Of a DNA stretch of 7,320 nucleotides, positions 1 through 5,800 are shown in pieces (within the stretch, counting starts at the first letter, position 1; every line of letters begins with the position of its first letter). The DNA comes from JBFHRB01 sp041591915. Its GTDB lineage: Bacteria; Actinomycetota; Nitriliruptoria; Nitriliruptorales; Nitriliruptoraceae. The notes below the pieces were generated by a model. The model did not search any database. It was not told the origin of the DNA and was given only the letters and a program-made list of their open reading frames with translations. The position numbers and the translations under genes are program-made. The stretch covers positions 1 to 7,320 of the forward strand of contig JBFHRB010000172.1 in the NCBI GenBank assembly GCA_041591915.1, given 5' to 3'.

Positions 1-411
1 ATCGTCTGCAACATCGGCCACTTCGACACCGAGATCCAGACGGCCGCGCTGCGCAAGTACGAGTGGGAGAACGTGAAGCCCCAGGTCGACCTGGTCCACC
101 TGCCCAACGGCCGCGCGATCATCCTGCTGGCCGAGGGGCGCCTCGTGAACCTGGGCTGCGCGACCGGGCACCCGAGCTTCGTCATGTCCAACTCGTTCTC
201 CAACCAGGTCCTCGCCCAGATCGAGCTGTGGAAGAACCACGAGGACTACAAGAACGAGGTGTACGTCCTGCCCAAGCACCTCGACGAGGAGGTTGCCCGC
301 CTCCACCTCGAGAAGATCGGCGCCCGGCTGACGGTGCTCACGCCCGAGCAGGCGGACGCGCTCGGCGTCGCGGTCGAGGGTCCGTACAAGCCCGACAACT
401 ACCGCTACTGA
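1..411 (+). CDS. ahcY: S-adenosylhomocysteine hydrolase, C-terminal part (5' end outside window)
   Basis: The enzyme reversibly splits S-adenosylhomocysteine into adenosine and homocysteine in the cytoplasm, using bound NAD; this clears the by-product of SAM-dependent methylation. The frame is open from base 1 and ends at TGA 409-411, giving the last 136 residues of a protein usually 430-490 long. Visible residue 4-9 NIGHFD and 57-60 HPSF hold the His/Phe and His that correspond to human H301/F302 and H353, which form the substrate gate. N50 in the NLGCA stretch matches human N346, an NAD contact. The C-terminus, GPYKPDNYRY, is the arm that reaches into the neighbouring subunit's NAD site; its Lys130 and Tyr134 match human K426 and Y430. 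The one oddity is Asn133 where human AHCY has His429. A GTG at 73 is internal, since clear family sequence precedes it. The identification is from recalled family sequence and is very secure. Confidence 0.97.
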   Translation: MVCNIGHFDTEIQTAALRKYEWENVKPQVDLVHLPNGRAIILLAEGRLVNLGCATGHPSFVMSNSFSNQVLAQIELWKNHEDYKNEVYVLPKHLDEEVARLHLEKIGARLTVLTPEQADALGVAVEGPYKPDNYRY

Positions 412-419
412 GGCATTTC

Positions 420-436
420 GGCTCGGGCACCGAGCC
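420..436 (+). terminator. Short hairpin just after ahcY (first of a tandem pair)
   Basis: Arms GGCTCGG (420-426) and CCGAGCC (430-436) pair perfectly over 7 bp around the 3-base loop GCA, beginning 9 bases after the ahcY stop codon. No T-run follows. It may act with the stronger hairpin at 443-472 as a transcript end or as a barrier protecting the mRNA 3' end. The pairing is seen directly; the role is inferred. Confidence 0.4.
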
Positions 437-442
437 ACGGAT

Positions 443-472
443 CGACGGCCGGCGAGCGATCGCCGGCCGTCG
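443..472 (+). terminator. Strong GC hairpin, probable ahcY terminator
   Basis: Arms CGACGGCCGGCGA (443-455) and TCGCCGGCCGTCG (460-472) form a perfect 13-bp stem closed by the tetraloop GCGA, which belongs to the very stable GNRA class. It lies 31 bases past the ahcY stop and is followed by TCGTCGTC, not a T-tract. Stem-only terminators are often proposed in high-GC actinobacteria, so a transcript end is the likeliest role, but this rests on structure alone. Confidence 0.55.
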
Positions 473-511
473 TCGTCGTCAGCGCGGGGGAGAGACTCCT
501 GCGCAACACGC

Positions 512-540
512 GTGACGGATGTGCTTGGAGTGGCTACAGT
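512..540 (+). promoter_or_regulatory. Candidate housekeeping-sigma promoter for the 624-1550 gene
   Basis: GTGACG (512-517) and TACAGT (535-540) each match 4 of 6 bases of the TTGACA and TATAAT consensus and are separated by 17 bases, the optimal spacing. Transcription would begin near 547, leaving an untranslated leader of about 77 bases before the GTG at 624. It lies after the ahcY hairpins, where an independent promoter would be expected. Such matches occur by chance, so this is only a candidate. Confidence 0.35.
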
Positions 541-574
541 TGTTCGGTGTGACCTCTGAGAAGGTTGCGTGCAC

Positions 575-605
575 GGTCGCGACGCGGGAGTATGGCGCCG
601 CGACC
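575..605 (+). promoter_or_regulatory. Hairpin in the leader of the 624-1550 gene
   Basis: GGTCGCG (575-581) pairs with CGCGACC (599-605) over 7 bp. A further GCG/CGC helix (584-586 with 596-598) continues inside after a two-base bulge. The structure ends 6 bases before the Shine-Dalgarno sequence, so it could influence ribosome access or mRNA stability. The pairing is visible; regulation is speculative, and hairpins of this size arise easily in GC-rich DNA. Confidence 0.3.
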
Positions 606-611
606 TGACGT

Positions 612-618
612 GAGGAGG
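612..618 (+). promoter_or_regulatory. Ribosome binding site fixing the GTG start at 624
   Basis: GAGGAGG at 612-618 is a near-perfect Shine-Dalgarno sequence placed 5 bases before GTG 624. An in-frame TGA at 606-608, with no other start codon in between, makes 624 the most upstream start possible for this gene. Confidence 0.8.
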
Positions 619-623
619 ACCCC

Positions 624-1550
624 GTGCAGGGCGCCAGGGGCAATGCCGGTCTGACCATCGCGCGATCCGGGGCCAGCGTGTCCACGATGGTCGTGACCGC
701 GCTGATCGTGGCCGTACTGACCTCGGTCGGTGCGAACGCCGTCGCGGGCTTCGGCTCGCAGGGCGGGGCCAGCGACGAGGAGCTCATCGACCGACTCGTC
801 GAGATCGAGGCCCAGGTCGGCGACTCCGGCCTCGAGGTGTTCCTCGATCCGGAGACCACGTGGGCCGAGTTCGCCGGCGACTTCGTCGGGACGAAGGTCG
901 CCCTCGACCGCGTCGAGGGGCAGGCACGCGACCTGTTCATCACGGCGGACGAGTCCGACGGACCGGTGGCAGATGCGGTCGCCGCAGCGGCGCGCGGCAT
1001 CCTGCTGCAACGGGAGGCACTCGGCTACCTCGCGGAGTGGGAGTCGGCAGACCTGACCTTCCCGGCGCCGCTCACGTTCGACTCGCTCGACGTCGCCATC
1101 GGCCAGGACACGCGTCGCGGCGATGCGGAGGCCGGGTTCGAGCTGCTGATCGAGGCCTTCGAGCTCCAGCTGCCGGCCTACACGGTCCTGCGGGACACCG
1201 AGGCCGCGGACGCGACCGAGCGTTCGACCTTCGAGGGCGCCTACGCCCAGCTCAAGACGTTCGAGTCCGAGACGCTCCCGCGACTACGCCTCGCCCTGTC
1301 CGACGAGGACACCCAGGTGATGGCGACGATCGACAGGTTCGAGACCGCGGCGCCGGGCGTCGAGGCGCGTGCACGGTCGATGACGGTGCAGTGCATCGAC
1401 CGCGACGCCTACGAGACCATCATCCGGGGCGCCACGGGCGGCGACCAGGACGCGGTCGTCGCGGGTCTCAGCGAGCTGCTCGCGGACAACGTGATCACGG
1501 TCGACTGCCCGGACCTCGACAACGAGAACGTCATCACGCTCAAGCCGTAG
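624..1550 (+). CDS. Unrecognised membrane-anchored extracytoplasmic protein, 308 aa
   Basis: I do not recognise this family. Residues 1-20 are short and polar with two arginines. Residues about 21-43 (TMVVTALIVAVLTSVGANAV and following) form one hydrophobic segment, reading as a signal anchor or an uncleaved signal peptide. There is no lipobox cysteine. Residues 51-308 would then face the outside. This part is acidic, rich in Glu, Asp, Ala and Leu, and looks largely helical. Around residues 141-153 a Pro/Phe-containing stretch (LTFPAPLTF) breaks the helices. The only two cysteines, C257 and C295, lie in the last 52 residues and could form a disulfide outside the membrane. No catalytic motif, repeat or sortase signal is visible. 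The start is fixed by the Shine-Dalgarno site and an in-frame stop just upstream. Codon use resembles the neighbours, so it looks native. It is flanked by hairpins on both sides, so it is probably transcribed alone. A helical extracytoplasmic sensor, scaffold or binding domain are all possible; none is supported directly. Confidence 0.85.
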   Translation: MQGARGNAGLTIARSGASVSTMVVTALIVAVLTSVGANAVAGFGSQGGASDEELIDRLVEIEAQVGDSGLEVFLDPETTWAEFAGDFVGTKVALDRVEGQARDLFITADESDGPVADAVAAAARGILLQREALGYLAEWESADLTFPAPLTFDSLDVAIGQDTRRGDAEAGFELLIEAFELQLPAYTVLRDTEAADATERSTFEGAYAQLKTFESETLPRLRLALSDEDTQVMATIDRFETAAPGVEARARSMTVQCIDRDAYETIIRGATGGDQDAVVAGLSELLADNVITVDCPDLDNENVITLKP

Positions 1551-1567
1551 CCCGGACGACCTTCCCC

Positions 1568-1600
1568 TCTGACGCCCCCCGCCACGCGGGGGGCGTCAGA
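1568..1600 (+). terminator. Strong hairpin, probable terminator of the 624-1550 gene
   Basis: TCTGACGCCCCCC (1568-1580) pairs perfectly with GGGGGGCGTCAGA (1588-1600), and G1581-C1587 adds a fourteenth pair around the loop CCACG. It starts 17 bases after the TAG stop at 1548-1550. The downstream bases CGTTCCGG have no T-tract, so it would work as a stem-dominated terminator. Confidence 0.65.
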
Positions 1601-1605
1601 CGTTC

Positions 1606-1630
1606 CGGACGGGCGTGCTCGCGCCGTCCG
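1606..1630 (+). promoter_or_regulatory. Second hairpin directly after the 1568-1600 terminator
   Basis: CGGACGG is read at 1606-1612 and CCGTCCG at 1624-1630, a perfect 7-bp stem with an 11-base loop that can itself form a few G-C pairs. It may be a back-up terminator, like the tandem pair after ahcY, or the first element of the nhaA leader. The role is not determinable from sequence. Confidence 0.3.
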
Positions 1631-1708
1631 CCGGGCGCCTCTACCTTCTCGGCCGTCGCCACGGAGGGCGTTCCACTTTCTCCCTCCCGCCATCGGCCGA
1701 CAGGACGT

Positions 1709-1738
1709 GTCGTCGCACCGCGGATCGGTGTCGACGAC
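1709..1738 (+). promoter_or_regulatory. Bulged 12-bp hairpin in the nhaA leader
   Basis: GTCGTCGCACCG (1709-1720) pairs with CGGTG (1726-1730) and CGACGAC (1732-1738). The 12-bp helix has one bulged T at 1731 and a 5-base loop, CGGAT. It ends 62 bases before the nhaA start. A smaller hairpin follows at 1751-1766. If transcription begins upstream, these would sit in the nhaA 5' leader and could act as an attenuator or an RNA regulatory element. I cannot match it to a known Na+ riboswitch by eye. A transcription-factor site is less likely given the asymmetric bulge. Confidence 0.4.
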
Positions 1739-1750
1739 GGCCGCCCCCAG

Positions 1751-1766
1751 GCCCCAGCGCCGGGGC
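1751..1766 (+). promoter_or_regulatory. Small hairpin between the bulged leader hairpin and the nhaA ribosome binding site
   Basis: GCCCC (1751-1755) pairs with GGGGC (1762-1766) around a 6-base loop. It is short, but it is the second element of a tandem arrangement in the nhaA leader. On its own it would be unremarkable in DNA of this composition. Apart from the hairpins, I see no convincing promoter between 1601 and 1787. Confidence 0.25.
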
Positions 1767-1787
1767 AGACAAGCCCGAACGCACGAC

Positions 1788-1794
1788 GAGAGGT
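1788..1794 (+). promoter_or_regulatory. Ribosome binding site choosing the GTG start of nhaA
   Basis: GAGAGGT at 1788-1794 sits 6 bases before GTG 1801 and supports that start. The reading frame is open back to 1615, but those 62 extra residues are Arg/Pro-rich, lie across the leader hairpins and do not resemble NhaA. Confidence 0.6.
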
Positions 1795-1800
1795 GCGCAG

Positions 1801-3273
1801 GTGAGCGAGGTCGACCAGGGCCAGAAGACGGACGGCGGCGGCGGCAGGGTCCCGCCGTCGTGGGTCGAATCGCGGCGTTTCGTGCCGCGAGCGTTCGTGC
1901 AGCCCGTCCTGTCGTTCATGCGCACCGAGGCCAGCGGCGGCATCATCATGCTGATCGCTGCGGTCGTCGCCGTCGCGTGGGCGAACTCGCCGTGGGGCGA
2001 GACGTACTTCAGCATCCTCGAGACGCACATCGAGATCGCGTTCGGGGAGTTCCACTTCCACCACCTCTCCGAACTGACGGTGCAGCAGTGGGTCAACGAC
2101 GCCCTCATGACGATCTTCTTCTTCGTCGTGGGCCTCGAGATCAAGCGTGAGCTCGTCGAGGGAGAGCTCCGCGATCCCAAGGCGGCTGCCCTGCCCGCGA
2201 TCGCGGCGCTCGGCGGCATGTTCGTCCCCGCCGGCATCTACCTCGCCTTCACCGCGAGCCTGGGCTCACCGGCCTCCGACGGCTGGGGCATCCCGGTCGC
2301 CACGGACATCGCGTTCGCGGTCGGCGTCGTCTCGATGGTCGGACGGAAGGTGCCGATCGCCGCGAAGCTCTTCCTGCTCGCGCTCGCGATCGTCGACGAC
2401 ATCGGCGGCATCCTCATCATCGCCATCTTCTACACCGAGAAGCTCGCGCTGAGCTGGCTCATCGCCGCACTCGTCGGCCTCGTCGTCGTCGTGGTGATGA
2501 AGCAGATCAACGTGCGCAGCGTCGCGGCCTACCTGGCGGTCGGATCCTTCGTCTGGCTCGCGGTCCTCGAATCGGGCGTCCACGCGACGCTGGCAGGCGT
2601 TGCCCTCGGCCTGCTCGCGCCGACGCGCCCCTTCTACCGGCCGGAGTTCTTCCCGGCGCGTGCTCGGCAGCTGGTGGACAAGATCGACGGCTACGTCGGC
2701 GAGGGTGGCGACCTCGACCACCACACGACCGAGCGTGTCGAGTCACTGATGGAGGACCTCCGCCGGCTGAGCCGCGAGAGCATCGCCCCCATCATCCGGC
2801 TGGAGCACGGGCTCGCGAAGATCTCGAGCTTCCTGGTCGTGCCGATCTTCGCCCTCGCGAACGCTGGCGTCGTCCTGTCCGGCGACAGCATCAGCAGCGA
2901 GGAGGGACGCGCCGTCTTCCTCGGCATCACCCTCGGACTGCTGGTCGGCAAGACCTTCGGCGTGTTCGGTGCGACGTGGCTCGCACTCAAACTCGGCCTG
3001 GGAACGATGCCGCGGGGCGCGAACCTGCGTCACCTGTTCGGGATGTCCATGCTCAGCGGGATCGGGTTCACCGTCGCGCTGTTCATCGGTGCGCTGTCCT
3101 TCGAGACGGGCAGCCCGCTCCTCGCCGCCGCCAAGGTGGGCATCTTCGTCGCCTCCATCCTCGCCGGTGTCGGTGGGTTCGTCTTCCTCAAGATGGGCAA
3201 GGACGAGTCCAGCGGAGGGGACGAGGATCCGCACGGCGAGCCTGCCGATGCTCCGGTCCCGGCGCACGTCTGA
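1801..3273 (+). CDS. nhaA: NhaA-family Na+/H+ antiporter
   Basis: This inner-membrane secondary transporter exports Na+ (or Li+) in exchange for protons and serves pH and salt homeostasis. With the GTG 1801 start it has 490 residues; E. coli NhaA has 388. About 12 hydrophobic helices are visible, at roughly 46-62, 98-114, 127-150, 164-181, 187-211, 216-233, 239-257, 260-273, 341-359, 371-395, 411-433 and 441-463. The ion-site residues are intact. Asp199-Asp200 in LAIVDDIGG match E. coli D163/D164. Thr168-Asp169 in ATDIAFA match T132/D133 of the unwound helix IV. Lys384 in LVGKTFG matches K300. His261 in SGVHATLAGV matches H225. GIGFTVALFIG near residue 420 is the usual helix XI motif. Differences from E. 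coli are a longer polar N-terminus (1-40), a charged loop of about 65 residues (275-339) between helices VIII and IX, and a hydrophilic tail (466-490). It converges on the transporter operon and appears to be monocistronic. Confidence 0.96.
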   Translation: MSEVDQGQKTDGGGGRVPPSWVESRRFVPRAFVQPVLSFMRTEASGGIIMLIAAVVAVAWANSPWGETYFSILETHIEIAFGEFHFHHLSELTVQQWVNDALMTIFFFVVGLEIKRELVEGELRDPKAAALPAIAALGGMFVPAGIYLAFTASLGSPASDGWGIPVATDIAFAVGVVSMVGRKVPIAAKLFLLALAIVDDIGGILIIAIFYTEKLALSWLIAALVGLVVVVVMKQINVRSVAAYLAVGSFVWLAVLESGVHATLAGVALGLLAPTRPFYRPEFFPARARQLVDKIDGYVGEGGDLDHHTTERVESLMEDLRRLSRESIAPIIRLEHGLAKISSFLVVPIFALANAGVVLSGDSISSEEGRAVFLGITLGLLVGKTFGVFGATWLALKLGLGTMPRGANLRHLFGMSMLSGIGFTVALFIGALSFETGSPLLAAAKVGIFVASILAGVGGFVFLKMGKDESSGGDEDPHGEPADAPVPAHV

Positions 3274-3297
3274 CCGCCGCGCGGTAGCCGGACTGGG

Positions 3298-3336
3298 GCG
3301 GCCACCCGAGTGTGCCTCGAGCCCTCGGGCGGCCGC
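3298..3336. terminator. Symmetric hairpin between converging nhaA and the permease operon
   Basis: GCGGCC-A-CCCGAG (3298-3310) faces CTCGGG-C-GGCCGC (3324-3336): two 6-bp GC helices separated by one A-C mismatch, with a 13-base loop. It occupies most of the 63-base gap between the two stop codons and directly abuts the TGA of the permease gene at 3339-3337. No T-tract is present on either strand. Because the stem forms in both directions, it could serve as a shared terminator. Confidence 0.5.
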
Positions 3337-4677
3337 TCAGCGGCTCCGCTCGTAGGGGACGCCGTCCGCGGCGGGTGGCTGCGCGTGCCCGATCGCCCCC
3401 GCGAGGACGACGATGGTCACGACGAAGGGCAGCGTCTGCAGGAACTGTGAGGGCACCGGGAAGTTCGCCACCGTGACGTCCAGGAACTGGATGCGCGTCT
3501 GTAGGGCGTCCGCGAACCCGAAGAGCATGGCACCACCGAACGCGCTCCACGGGCGCCACTTCCCGAAGATCAGCGCCGCCAGCGCGATGAAGCCCTTCCC
3601 GTTCGTCATGAGGTCGTCGAACGACCCGACCGTCTCCAGGGAGAACCACGCCCCGGCAAGGCCAGCGATGAGCCCGCCGAGCACGACGGCCTGGTAGCGG
3701 ATCCGGATCGGGTCGATGCCGAGTGTCTCGGCGGCGTGGGGGTTCTCGCCGACCGACCGGACGCGCAGCCCCCACCGTGTCCGGAACAGCAAGAGGTGGG
3801 TCGCGATGAAGATGACGAACATGAGGAAGTAGATCGGGCGTCCGCTGAAGAGGCCGTCGCCGATGATCGGGATGCGGTGGAGCAGCGGGAGGTCGATCAC
3901 CGGCAGCTTCTGGGCCGTCTGCACCCCGGACGGCAGGATCACCTGCTGGCGGAGGAACGACGTGACCCCGATGGCGAGCAGGTTGATCACGACGCCGGAC
4001 ACGATCTGGTCGACCCGGAACGTGACGGACAGCCACGCGTGCAGCAGGGCCATGAGTCCGCCCGTGATGACCGCGACGATCACGGCCAGGAACAGCGGGA
4101 AGCCCCCGGTGCCCGATCCAGCCACGGCGTAGAACGTGAAGCCGATGCCGGCTCCGGCCAGCATCATCCCCTCGATCCCGATGTTCACGACACCAGACCG
4201 CTCGGACCACAGCCCAGCCAGTGACCCGAGCGCGATCGGCGTGCCGAGCCGGATGGACTCGGTGAGGATCGGCACGAGGTTGGTCGAGTCCTTGGGCGAC
4301 AGGCCGATGGCCGCGACGAGCACCATCGGGACCACCAGGAACGAGCCGACGATCAGCCCGATCGAGGCCCACCGGCGGGTCCAGCGTTCGCCCACGGCCA
4401 CGGCGCCGAACAGCAGGTACAGGACCCCGAATCCGAGCAGGACCGTGCCCGGGTCGAACGTGAGCGTGGGGGCGTCGCCGCCGACCCCGAAGCGGAAGTT
4501 CGCCTCCTGGCCGGACAACGCAGCGGCGACCCGGCCGACGAGGACGCCGCCGACGAACAGGAAGAGGACGCCGATCGTCTGCAGCCGGCTGAGCTGGCCC
4601 CAGCGTCGACTCTCGACGTAGGCCTCGCGATCGGCCGTGCGGAGGTCCTCCTGGGGCGGGGGAGTGGCAGCGCTCAT
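3337..4677 (-). CDS. Nucleoside-type ABC transporter permease 2 (NupQ/YufQ-like), with N-terminal extension
   Basis: This is an inner-membrane channel subunit of an ABC importer of the BPD_transp_2 family, pairing with the permease at 4679-5800. It has 446 residues. The core, about residues 139-430, has the motif WSERSGVVNIGIEGMMLAG (157-175), the cytoplasmic coupling-loop motif FRVDQIVSGVVIN (220-232), and SVGENPHAAETLGID (308-322), all typical of the nucleoside and related sugar branch. Before the core lies a segment of about 135 residues with three likely membrane helices (34-55, 78-96, 105-126). Bacillus YufQ, near 320 residues, lacks this. The ATG at 4677 follows the preceding gene's stop by a single base (TGA-C-ATG), so translation is probably coupled; a G-run at 4689-4684 may help ribosome binding. 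The substrate is inferred to be a nucleoside from the gene order and motifs, though a sugar or other BMP-type ligand cannot be excluded. This is the last gene of the operon. Confidence 0.92.
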   Translation of the reverse strand: MSAATPPPQEDLRTADREAYVESRRWGQLSRLQTIGVLFLFVGGVLVGRVAAALSGQEANFRFGVGGDAPTLTFDPGTVLLGFGVLYLLFGAVAVGERWTRRWASIGLIVGSFLVVPMVLVAAIGLSPKDSTNLVPILTESIRLGTPIALGSLAGLWSERSGVVNIGIEGMMLAGAGIGFTFYAVAGSGTGGFPLFLAVIVAVITGGLMALLHAWLSVTFRVDQIVSGVVINLLAIGVTSFLRQQVILPSGVQTAQKLPVIDLPLLHRIPIIGDGLFSGRPIYFLMFVIFIATHLLLFRTRWGLRVRSVGENPHAAETLGIDPIRIRYQAVVLGGLIAGLAGAWFSLETVGSFDDLMTNGKGFIALAALIFGKWRPWSAFGGAMLFGFADALQTRIQFLDVTVANFPVPSQFLQTLPFVVTIVVLAGAIGHAQPPAADGVPYERSR

Positions 4678-4678
4678 G

Positions 4679-5800
4679 TCAGGCCCCCCAGCCGCTCGCG
4701 AACGCGCGTCGTCCGTCGCCGCCCTCGGGCACGCGGAACAGCCAGCGCACGATGGCGTCTGCCGCCACGAACAGCAGCACGAGCGCCTGGATGATCCGGA
4801 CGAGGTCGATCGACAACCCGGCCTGCGCCTGCATCGTCGGGGCGCCGGCGAGCAGCGAGCCCCACAGGAGCGCCGCAGGGATCACCGCGAACGGGTTCGC
4901 GCGGGCCAGCAGGGCGATGGCGATGGAGTCGAAGCCGATGTTCGCGAACACACCCGGCAGCAGGAAGCCGTCGCCCCCGGACACCTCTGCCGCGCCGGTG
5001 ATGCCGGCGAGCGCGCCGGATGCTCCCATGGCCAGGATCACGATGCGGTTCTTCGAGATCCCCGCGTAGGTCGCCGCGTGCGGGTTGAGGCCGACGGCGT
5101 TGATCTCGAAGCCGGTCGTCGTGCGTTCCATGGTGAACCAGGCCAGTGCGCAGAGGAGCAGGGCCAGCACCGTGCCCCCGTGCAGGACCGTGTCACCGAA
5201 CCCGAAGAGCCGGAAGCCATCCGCGATGGGCGCCGTGCGAGGGACCGACGACGAGGTGTCGAGCAGCAGCAGGGGCTCGCGCGAGGAGACGAGCCACTCG
5301 GTGATGCGGAGTGCGATCGAGTTCATCATGATCGTCACGATGACCTCGTGGGCGCCCGTCTTGGCCTTCAGCAGGCCGGGGATCCCGCCCCACAGCAGAC
5401 CGCCGACGACACCGGCGAGCAGGATGAGCGGCACGCCGATCACTGCGGGAACACCCGCCAGGAAGGACCACGTCCCGACCCACGCTCCCGCGAGCGCACC
5501 GACCAGCAACTGTCCCTCCGCCCCGATGTTGAACAGGCCGGCCCGGAAGGCGAGGGCCACGGCCAGCGATGCCCCGATGAAGGGCGTCGACCGTTCGAGG
5601 GCGCCGGCGATGTTGTCGACGCTGCCGAACATCCCGCGGAACAGGGCGGCATACGCGACGAAGGGGTTCGCCCCGGTGCCCCACATCACGAGGCCGGCGA
5701 GCACGAAGGCAACGACGAGTGCGTACACCGGGACCATCACGGGCTGCAGGCGGAGGTAGAGGTCCACCGCGTCCTTCGCGCTCCGGCGCTCCTCGCTCAC
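4679..5800 (-). CDS. Nucleoside-type ABC transporter permease 1 (NupP/YufP-like)
   Basis: This inner-membrane subunit of the same importer is the partner of the permease at 3337-4677 and belongs to the BPD_transp_2 family. It has 373 residues, near the usual 350-370, with about nine hydrophobic segments starting at residue 22. Recognisable pieces are FRAGLFNIGAEGQLLVGA (85-102), the coupling-loop motif KTGAHEVIVTIMMN (147-160) and AVGLNPHAATYAGIS (235-249). The GTG start at 5800 overlaps the ATPase stop as GTGA (5800-5797). It is preceded 7 bases upstream by GGAGGTG (5814-5808), so start choice is well supported and translation is coupled to the ATPase. Together with the ATPase and the second permease it matches the order of B. 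subtilis NupNOPQ (formerly YufNOPQ), a guanosine/nucleoside importer. The exact substrate is not readable from the sequence. Confidence 0.93.
   Translation of the reverse strand: MSEERRSAKDAVDLYLRLQPVMVPVYALVVAFVLAGLVMWGTGANPFVAYAALFRGMFGSVDNIAGALERSTPFIGASLAVALAFRAGLFNIGAEGQLLVGALAGAWVGTWSFLAGVPAVIGVPLILLAGVVGGLLWGGIPGLLKAKTGAHEVIVTIMMNSIALRITEWLVSSREPLLLLDTSSSVPRTAPIADGFRLFGFGDTVLHGGTVLALLLCALAWFTMERTTTGFEINAVGLNPHAATYAGISKNRIVILAMGASGALAGITGAAEVSGGDGFLLPGVFANIGFDSIAIALLARANPFAVIPAALLWGSLLAGAPTMQAQAGLSIDLVRIIQALVLLFVAADAIVRWLFRVPEGGDGRRAFASGWGA

Noticed and set aside
1..411. Functional link between AhcY (makes adenosine) and the nucleoside importer
   Set aside because: They lie on opposite strands and are separated by two unrelated transcription units and several hairpins, so proximity alone does not support a shared pathway.
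469..480. Short CGT/GTC repeat after the ahcY hairpin
   Set aside because: It is only about four units, partly the hairpin arm itself, and is expected by chance in this base composition.
63..515. A 150-codon open frame on the + strand over ahcY
   Set aside because: It overlaps the secure AhcY frame, is Arg/Pro-rich, and crosses both terminator hairpins.
1615..1800. A 62-residue N-terminal extension of NhaA from an upstream start
   Set aside because: The extension is Arg/Pro-rich, unlike NhaA, overlaps the leader hairpins, and a proper ribosome site supports GTG 1801.
1540..2237. Minus-strand open frames opposite the nhaA leader and 5' end (1540-2064 and 1641-2237)
   Set aside because: Both are antisense to the conserved NhaA frame, have no recognisable domain and are compositionally typical shadows.
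3188..4372. A 394-codon open frame on the - strand
   Set aside because: It is an out-of-frame shadow of the second permease, Arg/Pro/Gly-rich with no family resemblance, and it runs past the permease stop into nhaA.
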